Under the pieces are notes generated by a model that was not told the DNA's origin, ran no database searches, and saw only the letters and a list, made by a program, of their open reading frames with translations. From the NCBI RefSeq assembly GCF_017355875.1, contig NZ_JAFEWC010000003.1:625001-689000 (forward strand): a DNA stretch of 64,000 nucleotides. The letters are read 5' to 3'. This stretch comes from Aridibaculum aurantiacum (GTDB lineage: Bacteria; Bacteroidota; Bacteroidia; Chitinophagales; Chitinophagaceae). A program made the position numbers and the translations under genes. Below, piece by piece: positions 54,171 to 62,051 of the stretch. The first letter of the stretch is position 1. Every line of letters starts with the position of its first letter.

Positions 54171-54193
54171 AGGAGCTGCTTTTGGCAGCTCCT
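54160..54193 (-). terminator. Terminator of the molybdenum hydroxylase operon
   Basis: AGGAGCTGC (54171-54179) pairs with GCAGCTCCT (54185-54193) around TTTTG; the reverse strand continues TTTCTTTTAT. Confidence 0.75.
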
Positions 54194-54220
54194 GAGGTAT
54201 TATACTTATTGACTAAAACG

Positions 54221-56446
54221 TTACATTATCAACTTATCTGGCGTGATAGGTAATTCACGAATACGTTTACCCGTAGCATGATAGATAGCATTGGCAACAG
54301 CTGCAGCATATCCTATGATTGCTATTTCACCCAAACCTTTTGATCCGATAGGATTGATGATCGGGTCTTTTTTATCTACAAATAAAACTTCTACATGTGG
54401 TACATCTGCATGTACAGGCACATGATAATCTGCAAAGTTGTTGTTCACTATCCGTCCAAAACGATGATCAACAACAGCCTCTTCCATAAGGGCCATTCCT
54501 ATACCACCTACCACACCACCAATCATCTGGTTGCCTGCTGTTTTCTTGTTCACGATCTTTCCGGCATCGGCTACTGTGATGGCTCGTTTTACCCGCACCA
54601 CACCTGTAGTAGGGTGTACATGTACTTGAGTAAAATGAACAGAGAAAGAATAAATAGAATACTTCTGCCGCTCGTCGCCACCTTGCGATTCTATTGTTAT
54701 CTCTACTTCCGGCAGGTTGTGCTGTTGTAGTAACGAAGTGAGCGACACACTTGCTGCTGCATTGTTAGCAGGAGCAATAGTACCATCATTGAAGGTTACA
54801 TCTTTCAACTGCAGGTTGGCAAAAGCAGTATGTTTTGCTACAGCCATATCCAGCAGTTTTTGTTGCAGTGCAACACATACATCATATACTGCCGAGCCAA
54901 GCGTGGATACAGTAGTAGAGCCACCTTGTGTAGGTCCTGGTGGGAGAGAAGAGTCACCCATTTCGAAAGTAATGCGAGCAGGCGACATACCCATGGTTTC
55001 AGCAGCTATGCCTGTCATGGCGGTTGCAGTGCCTGGCCCGCTATCGCTCACCGCACTTTGTATCACCAATGAACCGTCGGCTAATAATACAGCTCTTACC
55101 GTTGCTCTTCCTCTTCCGGCATTGAATACACCAGATCCCATACCGTAGCCAACCAGCCATTCTCCCTCTTTAATGCTGCGAGGCTTTGGGTTGCGCTTGT
55201 TCCAACCAATGGCATCTGCACCCATCTGGTACGCCTGTTTTAAAAACTTGCTGGAGAAAGGCAGGTTGCGCTGCGGATCTGTTTCAGCATAATTTTTCAA
55301 CCTGAACTCTACCGGGTCCATGTTCACAGCATAAGCCATTTCATCAATGGCAGACTCCAAAGCAAAAGCTCCTGTAGCTTCGCCAGGTCCACGCTTCCAT
55401 GTAGGTGTGCTAAGATCTAAAGGAACGATCTTGTACACTGTATTTACATTTGGGCAGTCGTACATAAACCGCGACATGTTCACTACGCCTTCCGTGAATT
55501 CTTCATAGGTGGAAGTGTTGCCAATAGCTTCATGTGTGATGCCGGTAAGCTTGCCATCTTTAGTAGCGCCTAATCCTATCTTCTGTATAGCGTAAGGGCG
55601 GTAGCCTACCATGGTAAACATTTGCGGCCTTGTAAGCATAAGCTTTACCGGTCTGTCCACATGTTTGGCTGCAAGCACAGTCGCTATTACATGAGGCCAT
55701 GTGCGCAATGCAGAACCAAATCCTCCGCCTACAAAATCTGCATTCACCTGCACGTCTTCTTCCTTTAGTTTGAAGGCATCCATCAAACTTCTCTGAGTAG
55801 CCTTTACACCTTGCGTTTTGTCGTACACCATCAACTTGTTGGCGTTCCAAACTGCTATGGTGGAATGAAGCTCCATTGGATTGTGAACTTCTATTGGCAT
55901 GATGTATTCAGCCTCTATTTGTACCGGTGCATTTTTGTATGCATTTGCTTCACCTCGTTTGTAATCAGCTCCGCGTTGGTTACGTGGTGTAACTCCTTTG
56001 CTGATGTTTTCGTACAGGTCAGTTTCATGTGCTTCTTTATTGTATTGCACATTTACTAAAGTGGCGGCATGTAGTGCGCGCTCAAAAGTATCAGCAACTA
56101 CTATAGCTATAGGTTGTCCGCTAAAGTAGATCTTGTTGTCGTAGAACACCCGCAGCGGCTGTCCAAGTGTAGGTGGTTTCGCAGGATTATCACCTGTATC
56201 GTAGCCCGGAACTTTTGGTGCATTTACATGCGAAAGAACAGCTATGACACCGGGTGCTTTTTCAGCTTTTTTATATTCAATAGAAGCAATAGTGCCTTTG
56301 GCTATTTTACTTTCTACCAGTACTGCATGAACCAGTTTAGGCAGTTCGTATTCTGCGCTATACTTAGCAGCACCGGTTACTTTAGCACGACCATCTACAC
56401 GGTCAAGTCCTTCGTTGGGTTCTGCAAAAAATAAATGTTTGCTCAT
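54221..56446 (-). CDS. Molybdopterin-binding subunit, PaoC/YagR-like xanthine dehydrogenase family
   Basis: This 741-residue large subunit binds the molybdenum cofactor and oxidises an aldehyde or heterocycle. It starts at the ATG at 56446 (MSKHLFFAEPNEGLDRVDGRAKVTGAAKYSAEY). Motifs include GGGFGSALR near 242, GPGEATGAFALESAIDE near 355, TQGGSTTVSTLGSAVYD near 505 and the C-terminal GSKGLGEIAIIG with the catalytic Glu near 712. The longer frame to 56479 is unlikely. It is the last gene of a T-S-R operon. The substrate is not predictable; PaoABC oxidises aromatic aldehydes. Confidence 0.9.
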   Translation of the reverse strand: MSKHLFFAEPNEGLDRVDGRAKVTGAAKYSAEYELPKLVHAVLVESKIAKGTIASIEYKKAEKAPGVIAVLSHVNAPKVPGYDTGDNPAKPPTLGQPLRVFYDNKIYFSGQPIAIVVADTFERALHAATLVNVQYNKEAHETDLYENISKGVTPRNQRGADYKRGEANAYKNAPVQIEAEYIMPIEVHNPMELHSTIAVWNANKLMVYDKTQGVKATQRSLMDAFKLKEEDVQVNADFVGGGFGSALRTWPHVIATVLAAKHVDRPVKLMLTRPQMFTMVGYRPYAIQKIGLGATKDGKLTGITHEAIGNTSTYEEFTEGVVNMSRFMYDCPNVNTVYKIVPLDLSTPTWKRGPGEATGAFALESAIDEMAYAVNMDPVEFRLKNYAETDPQRNLPFSSKFLKQAYQMGADAIGWNKRNPKPRSIKEGEWLVGYGMGSGVFNAGRGRATVRAVLLADGSLVIQSAVSDSGPGTATAMTGIAAETMGMSPARITFEMGDSSLPPGPTQGGSTTVSTLGSAVYDVCVALQQKLLDMAVAKHTAFANLQLKDVTFNDGTIAPANNAAASVSLTSLLQQHNLPEVEITIESQGGDERQKYSIYSFSVHFTQVHVHPTTGVVRVKRAITVADAGKIVNKKTAGNQMIGGVVGGIGMALMEEAVVDHRFGRIVNNNFADYHVPVHADVPHVEVLFVDKKDPIINPIGSKGLGEIAIIGYAAAVANAIYHATGKRIRELPITPDKLIM

Positions 56447-56522
56447 AATGTAGTTGGAAGGGTTTTGCAGCAGCTGCAAGACCAGGTAATTAAATCAGGT
56501 AACGAGGAACATCTTTTAAACA

Positions 56523-57506
56523 TCAGGTTTTTGCGGCAGCTGTTTTTAAAGCTTCCACAATAGCATTTTTACCCATGGGTATTTTAAATGCATTATGCTT
56601 AAAAGCTTTTGCTCCTTGCATAGCGATCTCCGCAGCTTGCAAGAAAGTTTCTTCCGTTGCACGTTTACCTACTAAATGTTTTTCTGCATCTGCCAATCTC
56701 CACGGTTTATGTGCAACACCACCCATAGCCAGTCTTGCATCTTTTATGGTTTTTCCATCAAGGTGCAATGCAGCGGCAACAGATACCAGTGCAAAAGCAT
56801 ACGAGGCGCGATCTCTTATTTTCAGGTAATGAACATGTTTAGTAAATGGTTGTTCAGGCACATTCACACCTACTATCAGTTCTCCTGGTTGCAGTGTATT
56901 GTCTTTTTGAGGAGTATCGCCCGGCAGCTTGTGAAAATCAGTAAATGGTATTGCTCTTTTTCCTTTTGGACCTTCTACTAAAACAGTAGCATTAAGTGCT
57001 GCCATGGCTACAGACATATCGCTTGGATGAACAGCTATGCAGCTATTGCTATGACCGAAGATGGCATGCATGCGGTTATAACCTTCTAATGCACTACAGC
57101 CTGATCCTGGTTCTCTTTTATTGCAGGGCAAACTGGTTTCGTAAAAATATGGGCAACGTGTGCGCTGCATCATATTGCCACCTACGGTAGCCATATTACG
57201 TAGTTGTGCAGAGGCGCCGGCTTGTAATGCAAGAGAAAGCAAAGGAAGTTTAGAAACAATGAGCGGATGCTCCGAAACTGCACCGTTAAGAGCAAGTGCA
57301 CCGATGTTTATCTTTCCTTCCTGCTGTGCTATTTGCTTTAGTGGGAGTGCATTTATATCAATCAATTTTTGTGGAGCAGAAACACCTCGTTTCATCAGGT
57401 CTACCAGGTTGGTTCCACCTGCTATGAACTGCGCGGTTGGATCTTTTCTTAATGCATCTATTGCTGCACGCTGGCTCAGAGGTTTTATATAGCTGAACTG
57501 GATCAT
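56523..57506 (-). CDS. FAD-binding subunit, PaoB/YagS-like
   Basis: The 327-residue medium subunit passes electrons between the FeS subunit and the acceptor. It has the FAD motif QFIAGGTNLVDLMKRG near 26-41, AQLRNMATVGGNMMQRTRCPYFYE near 100 and an extra Cys set (RCPYF, LPCNK, GSGCSALEGYNR) that in PaoB binds a [4Fe-4S] cluster. It overlaps the upstream gene by four bases. The length is normal for the family. Confidence 0.92.
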   Translation of the reverse strand: MIQFSYIKPLSQRAAIDALRKDPTAQFIAGGTNLVDLMKRGVSAPQKLIDINALPLKQIAQQEGKINIGALALNGAVSEHPLIVSKLPLLSLALQAGASAQLRNMATVGGNMMQRTRCPYFYETSLPCNKREPGSGCSALEGYNRMHAIFGHSNSCIAVHPSDMSVAMAALNATVLVEGPKGKRAIPFTDFHKLPGDTPQKDNTLQPGELIVGVNVPEQPFTKHVHYLKIRDRASYAFALVSVAAALHLDGKTIKDARLAMGGVAHKPWRLADAEKHLVGKRATEETFLQAAEIAMQGAKAFKHNAFKIPMGKNAIVEALKTAAAKT

Positions 57507-58126
57507 ATGCTTTTACCTCCTTCTTTTACTTCTTTGATGGCTGCAACAATATTAGAATAAGCACCACAGCGGCAGATATTGCCACTCATGTATTCTCGTA
57601 TCTCGGCTTCCGTATTTGCATGACCTTCTTTTATACAAGCCACGGCACTCATTATTTGCCCGGGTGTACAGTAGCCGCATTGGAAACCATCGTGCTTGAT
57701 GAAAGCAGCTTGCATAGGATGTAATTCATCTCCTTTTGCAAGTCCTTCTATGGTAGTTATTTTTTTGCCGTTTTGCATAACGGCCAGCGTAAGACAGGAG
57801 TTAATACGTTTGCCATCCACATGAACTGTACAGGCGCCGCACTGGCCAAGGTCGCAGCCTTTTTTAGAACCTGTAAGATGTAGTTGTTCGCGTAACAGAT
57901 CGAGTAGTGTAACCCGCGGCTCTACAGAAAGTGAATGGACAACTCCATTAACCTCCAGCTTTATGGGCATCTTTTCAATGGCTGAAGCAATGCCTTCATC
58001 CCAATTTTCTTCGGCTGCTTTTACAACGCTTGCCGGTGTTATGGCTAGCGCTGTAAGTATACCGGAAACTTTTAGAAAGTCTCTTCTTGATTCGTTATGG
58101 CATTTGCCATCGTTTTCATTGCACAT
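57503..58126 (-). CDS. [2Fe-2S] subunit with Tat signal, PaoA/YagT-like
   Basis: The 207-residue small subunit has a twin-arginine leader (ESRRDFLKVSG near residue 13, then a hydrophobic run ending VVKAAEE), so the whole complex is likely moved folded to the periplasm. Two [2Fe-2S] sites are visible: CDLGQCGACTVHVDG with a later Cys in NSCL, and CGYCTPGQ with NICRCGAY. A 10-bp perfect inverted repeat ends two bases before the start. The PaoD maturation factor is not in the window. Confidence 0.93.
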   Translation of the reverse strand: MCNENDGKCHNESRRDFLKVSGILTALAITPASVVKAAEENWDEGIASAIEKMPIKLEVNGVVHSLSVEPRVTLLDLLREQLHLTGSKKGCDLGQCGACTVHVDGKRINSCLTLAVMQNGKKITTIEGLAKGDELHPMQAAFIKHDGFQCGYCTPGQIMSAVACIKEGHANTEAEIREYMSGNICRCGAYSNIVAAIKEVKEGGKSI

Positions 58127-58127
58127 A

Positions 58128-58161
58128 CAGTTACTTTGATTGACAAGATTTAAAGTAACTG
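58128..58161 (-). promoter_or_regulatory. Perfect inverted repeat at the start of the Pao-like operon
   Basis: CAGTTACTTT (58128-58137) and AAAGTAACTG (58152-58161) are perfect arms 14 bp apart, ending one base before the first gene. As DNA it could bind a dimeric regulator; as RNA it could fold over the ribosome site. Confidence 0.55.
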
Positions 58162-58285
58162 ATTTTTCTAAAGTAGCTGCTTAAATTTCCAAATGGTGAA
58201 AAAATCAATGAAACAGGCATGACGATACTATTGATATGTAGTAATCATCAGTAGTAACAACGCCTTAATAAAAATGAAAACAGAA

Positions 58286-58405
58286 CTAGTTACACTGACC
58301 TAGTGCCCAGAAGATAAGAATGAATATAATGATAGTGCTGAAGCAGCCACCGCCTAATTTTTTTGCGCCATAACCGGCTATTAACCCTCGAAGCAATTTA
58401 TTCAT
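58286..58405 (-). CDS. Small membrane protein, 39 residues
   Basis: The reverse strand from the ATG at 58405 encodes MNKLLRGLIAGYGAKKLG, then GGCFSTIIIFILIFWALG and QCN, ending at TAG (58288-58286). A short basic, Gly-rich head is followed by one hydrophobic helix of about 17 residues (STIIIFILIFWALG), with two Cys near its ends. The start lies 59 bp after the fRMsr stop. I recall similar tiny proteins in Bacteroidota genomes but no name. The composition (K/G-rich head, pure helix, no other frame) supports translation. Confidence 0.6.
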   Translation of the reverse strand: MNKLLRGLIAGYGAKKLGGGCFSTIIIFILIFWALGQCN

Positions 58406-58464
58406 GATGTACGTTTAGCATCTATATCTTAATAATTATGCCATACGCCCATTATGAAGCCTAG

Positions 58465-58938
58465 CTACCAGTTGATCATCTTTACGATCTCTTCAAGATA
58501 TTTTGCGTCGGTATCATCAAAACTGTCTAACTCACTGCTATCAACATCCAGCACACCTACTACTTCGTCGTCTTTACGAACCGGAACAACAATCTCTGAT
58601 TTGGATAAACTACTGCAGGCTATGTGCCCCGGAAAATTTTCTACATCCGGAACAATGAGTGTTTTATTTTCTGCCCAGCTGGTACCACAAACACCACGGC
58701 CCTTTCTTATACGTGTACATGCCACCGGCCCTTGAAAAGGTGCCAGCACCAATTCGCCATTCTTTACTACATAAAAGCCTACCCAAAAAAAGTTGAACTG
58801 CTCTTTTAGTGCTGCAGCTACGTTAGCCATGTTTGCCACCAAGTCGTCTTCGCCTGTAAGCAAACCCTTTATTTGTGGTAGCAAAAACTGGTATTGCTCT
58901 TCTTTAGTGCCTTGATGTATGCTTAGATCTTCAGCCAT
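58465..58938 (-). CDS. Free methionine-R-sulfoxide reductase (GAF domain)
   Basis: fRMsr reduces free methionine-R-sulfoxide. From the ATG at 58938 (MAEDLSIHQGTKEEQYQ) it has 157 residues with a single GAF domain: NFFWVGFYVVKNGELVLAPFQG and the three active-site Cys in ACTRIRKGRGVCG and HIACSSLSKSE, as in the yeast and E. coli enzymes. A frame extension of 18 residues to 58992 has no family likeness. The gene lies 74 bp after the 74-residue protein. Confidence 0.9.
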   Translation of the reverse strand: MAEDLSIHQGTKEEQYQFLLPQIKGLLTGEDDLVANMANVAAALKEQFNFFWVGFYVVKNGELVLAPFQGPVACTRIRKGRGVCGTSWAENKTLIVPDVENFPGHIACSSLSKSEIVVPVRKDDEVVGVLDVDSSELDSFDDTDAKYLEEIVKMINW

Positions 58939-59012
58939 TGGTGATGTTTTTGAGATCGCCAAAGTTATAGAAGATGCATATGCAGCTGGCAAAAAGAAAT
59001 CGTAATGTATGG

Positions 59013-59237
59013 TTAGAACAATGCAGGATTGAGGTTATGAAGCTTGGTTCCCTGTACTTCTAATTGCAAAGCATGATCTTTCATCAACCAGCTTTCCTGG
59101 TAGTTGCCATCAAGGTTTACATAGGCAACCATGAGTTCTGCATTACTTTCAGCAATTACCTGGACTGGAAGACCAAAATTTATATTTCCCGCTTTATCTT
59201 TTACAATTGTTCCTGGCTTTAAATCTTGTGGTGCCAT
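59013..59237 (-). CDS. Small conserved hypothetical protein
   Basis: The 74-residue protein starts MAPQDLKPGTIVKDKAGN, with a beta-strand-rich sequence (LPVQVIAESNAELMVAYVNLDG, SWLMKDHALQLEV). The opening KPGTIVK...G resembles the DUF2158 (YodC) pattern of small beta proteins, but this is weak. It is read with fRMsr, so a common transcript is likely. No function is proposed. Confidence 0.65.
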   Translation of the reverse strand: MAPQDLKPGTIVKDKAGNINFGLPVQVIAESNAELMVAYVNLDGNYQESWLMKDHALQLEVQGTKLHNLNPALF

Positions 59238-59371
59238 GATTATAGTTTTAGTTTTTCGAACTTGTTAATTGTTCGACAAGCAAATCATTAGCGGGTTTAA
59301 TATCTACTATTATTTATATGACACTGAAACCTTTGCTGCTGTTGCATTTCAGCAAATTAATTGCGGTAATT

Positions 59372-59411
59372 CATCATCCCATCTTCTTTATATGTAGAAG
59401 ATGGGATGATG
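59372..59411. repeat. Perfect 16-bp inverted repeat
   Basis: CATCATCCCATCTTCT (59372-59387) and its exact complement (59396-59411) enclose TTATATGT. Neither side has a T run, so a plain terminator is doubtful. The spacer 59238-59520 around it has no gene. Confidence 0.75.
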
Positions 59412-59520
59412 TAGTAGTTATACAAGAAAATGAAATAGCATGTGCCTGTTTGTAAAAAGTAAGTTGTACTAATTATGTAGTCACTCATCAAACCAGCTCA
59501 TCAATCATTACCCATGCTCT

Positions 59521-60105
59521 TTATGGAGTTCCTTCTGTAACATTATCATTGCTATCGCTTCCCAGGCTGTAGTGGTTGTTTTCTTCGTCTTCTTCACCAA
59601 TCCTTTCCATAGCATCGTCGGTATCTACTACAGTAGTGTCTAAGTCAGATCCTGAAACATCTGTTGCCAGGCTTCCTTCATTTATCTCTTCACCTTCGTC
59701 ATCGGTTTGATCTAGTTCAGCCCTGCGCAGGTTTATATCATCTTGTGTAGGCATGTCAGAGTCAGCACGTTCAAGCATGGTAACTTCTTCTTCGCTCACA
59801 TCGCTTTCGGTGCCTGCTCTCATGTCCACATCCAAATCATCATCGCCTTCTTCATCACCAAAAATACCCACACCTTCTTCGTCATCAGATGCTATGGTGG
59901 TATCAGCAAAAGACTCCATATGTGGCGGATGAATGAATTCCTGACCCGGGATATCCTTTACATCAGGAAGGTCCAGTATCACTTCTTCGGGCTGCATTTT
60001 AGCCTCGTCTTCCGGGCTATCCGGAAGGTATGAGGTACGGGATATGTTTGCGCGCTTTTCTTCTCCTGGATTTTCATCTTCTCGTATATCGTCAGTGTTA
60101 GCCAT
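59521..60105 (-). CDS. Highly acidic hypothetical protein
   Basis: The 194-residue product from the ATG at 60105 (MANTDDIREDENPG) is very acidic, with repeated Asp/Glu runs (DDEEGVGIFGDEEGDDDLD) and almost no Lys. It should be unfolded or calcium-binding; no EF-hand is seen. A second ATG at 60153 overlaps the amine oxidase stop by ATGA and would add 16 hydrophobic residues (MIITGIVFLAIQKKEQ), which I consider less likely. No function is proposed. Confidence 0.65.
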   Translation of the reverse strand: MANTDDIREDENPGEEKRANISRTSYLPDSPEDEAKMQPEEVILDLPDVKDIPGQEFIHPPHMESFADTTIASDDEEGVGIFGDEEGDDDLDVDMRAGTESDVSEEEVTMLERADSDMPTQDDINLRRAELDQTDDEGEEINEGSLATDVSGSDLDTTVVDTDDAMERIGEEDEENNHYSLGSDSNDNVTEGTP

Positions 60106-60149
60106 TTGTTCTTTTTTCTGAATGGCTAAAAACACTATGCCAGTAATTA

Positions 60150-61442
60150 TCATGAATGACTATCACTCATCACTTTTTGGGCTGTAAATAATCCGCTGGT
60201 CAAAGCAGCTTCCACTGTACCCGTTTCAGTTCCCGTGTATAATGCCTCGCCAGCTAAGTAGATGGTCCGCTCTATTGGTTGAAGCAATTGTGCCTGCGCC
60301 TCTTCTGTGGTGGTAATAGAGTAGGAGTATCCGCCTTTTGTAAACGGGTCTGCAGGCCAGTCAAACACCTGGTACCATTTCAGCCATTGTTCAAGTATCA
60401 CTACATCAATCGAAAAAATATTGCTTAATGATCGTAAGGCTTCGGCTCCTATTACTTCAGGTGGCTTAGTAGAAAAATGCAGTGCATTGGGTCCTGCAAC
60501 CCAGCCGGTAAGTATAGTGGATGATTTAGGATACTGTGTCCAAAACGTAGGAATATTCTCCGATGAAAAGATGAAGCCCAATTTTGTTGTGTCGGCTTGT
60601 ATTCTTTCTCGTATAGGTTCCGAGCACCAGAAAGCATGTTCAAATTCAAGCAAGATTTTGATAACACTGCCAAAGCCCAACCTATTCATTTGATGCTGAA
60701 TTCGTGGTATGGTTGGCTCTAATGCTATTGCAGCTTCTTCATTATTTTGCCATACACCTGCGGGTATGGTGATGATTACTTTTTCGGCAGCGTATTCATT
60801 ACCATCCTGGTCAATGGCAGTAACTGCATCTTTTTGCCATTGTATTTTTTTCACTATTGTACCTGTTATGATCCTGCCGTTCTTTTCAAGTATTCGATCA
60901 GCCAGAAATTCAATGATCTTTCCATAGCCGCCTTCTATCCTGTAATTCTCCTCATCTTCCGATTGCCATTCTTTATAAAACTTTAGCGCACTTGCTTTGG
61001 ATGGATCACCAGCATAATAACCTTCTATATACGAAAGAACTGAATTGCGAATTCCTTCATGCTTAGGTTCACTGAACTCTTTATCTAAAAATTCTTGAAT
61101 AGATATATTCTCAGTTAGTGCTTCAAGTTTTCTTTTTACCAGCTCTTCGTTCTCAAAAGCTTCCGAAGACTTCTCCCATTCCCCTTCTAAGCTTTTCCAC
61201 ATTGCTCCATCAATTTTATGGTAGCCAATGCCAGCCTCTTTCAACAGATCGAGTGTTAAGGGAAGATTTCCATGAATAAATTCTGCACCTCCTTCCAGTG
61301 TCAGATCATTATGGGAGAAGGAGTGTATTCTTCCGCCAATGCGGTCTCTTGCTTCCAAAATGGTTACTTCATATCCTGCAGCGGCTAAATGTTTTCCAGC
61401 CATAAGTCCACTAGCACCTGCGCCTATTATCAATATCTTCAT
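60150..61442 (-). CDS. Flavin-containing amine oxidase
   Basis: The 430-residue protein begins with the FAD-binding MKILIIGAGASGLMAGKHL and LEARDRIGGRIHSF, then has GGAEFIHGNLP near 57, a central variable domain, and the C-terminal IYLAGEAL..TGTVEAALTSG motif near 390-415. This is the monoamine oxidase/polyamine oxidase fold; the amine substrate is unknown. It is the first gene of the reverse run that may include the acidic protein. Confidence 0.88.
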   Translation of the reverse strand: MKILIIGAGASGLMAGKHLAAAGYEVTILEARDRIGGRIHSFSHNDLTLEGGAEFIHGNLPLTLDLLKEAGIGYHKIDGAMWKSLEGEWEKSSEAFENEELVKRKLEALTENISIQEFLDKEFSEPKHEGIRNSVLSYIEGYYAGDPSKASALKFYKEWQSEDEENYRIEGGYGKIIEFLADRILEKNGRIITGTIVKKIQWQKDAVTAIDQDGNEYAAEKVIITIPAGVWQNNEEAAIALEPTIPRIQHQMNRLGFGSVIKILLEFEHAFWCSEPIRERIQADTTKLGFIFSSENIPTFWTQYPKSSTILTGWVAGPNALHFSTKPPEVIGAEALRSLSNIFSIDVVILEQWLKWYQVFDWPADPFTKGGYSYSITTTEEAQAQLLQPIERTIYLAGEALYTGTETGTVEAALTSGLFTAQKVMSDSHS

Positions 61443-61535
61443 GTATCTTCTTTTACACTTGCAATTGTTCCTTTCAAATTGTATGAACGTTGCGGGAAGG
61501 AAAGTAGCAACTTCAAATTACACAACCACATTCTT

Positions 61536-62009
61536 ATGCCAAAGACCAGCGCCGGGTTACTTGTTTACCAGTTCCATCAAAACCATTTGCAAGTACTGCT
61601 GGTACATCCCGGCGGCCCATTTTGGAAAAATAAAGATGAAGGCGCATGGAGTATTCCTAAAGGTGAATATTCAGATAGTGAAGATCCATTACAAGTGGCA
61701 CTACGCGAATTTGAAGAAGAGACAGGTAATAACATTGAAGCGACCAACTTCATAGAACTTGAAGCGGTGAAGCAAAAAGGTAGTAAGCTCATCAAAGCAT
61801 GGGCAGTAGAAGCAAACATTGAGCAGCCTTTTATTAGCAGTAATATTTTTGAGATGGAATGGCCGCCGCGGTCAGGAAAGATGCAGCAGTTTCCTGAAGT
61901 AGATAAAGCAGGGTGGTTCAGCATAAGTGAAGCAGCAGTAAAAATGAATGCGGTACAATTTCAACTAGTACAGCAACTGCAGGAGAAGCTTGGTGCAAAA
62001 GTTCAATAG
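61536..62009 (+). CDS. Nudix hydrolase
   Basis: From the ATG at 61536 (MPKTSAGLLVYQFHQNHLQ) the protein has 157 residues. The Nudix box is complete: GEYSDSEDPLQVAL then REFEEETG, near 45-66. It is followed by an acidic-aromatic WAVEANIE segment and FPEVDKAGWF. The upstream 49 codons of the frame overlap the divergent amine oxidase gene and are rejected. The substrate is an unknown nucleoside diphosphate derivative. Confidence 0.9.
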   Translation: MPKTSAGLLVYQFHQNHLQVLLVHPGGPFWKNKDEGAWSIPKGEYSDSEDPLQVALREFEEETGNNIEATNFIELEAVKQKGSKLIKAWAVEANIEQPFISSNIFEMEWPPRSGKMQQFPEVDKAGWFSISEAAVKMNAVQFQLVQQLQEKLGAKVQ

Positions 62010-62012
62010 ATT

Positions 62013-62043
62013 TTGTAAGATGCTGCTGTTGATAGTACCTTAG
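62013..62043 (+). promoter_or_regulatory. Promoter of the histidine kinase
   Basis: TTG (62013-62015, within TTTTG) and TACCTTAG (62036-62043) are 20 bp apart; the second is one base from TAnnTTTG. It ends eight bases before the ATG. Confidence 0.5.
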
Positions 62044-62051
62044 TTCGATAC

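Noticed and set aside
61389-61535. Extended Nudix start overlapping the amine oxidase
   Set aside because: The family begins at MPKTSAG; the upstream residues overlap the divergent gene and lack similarity.
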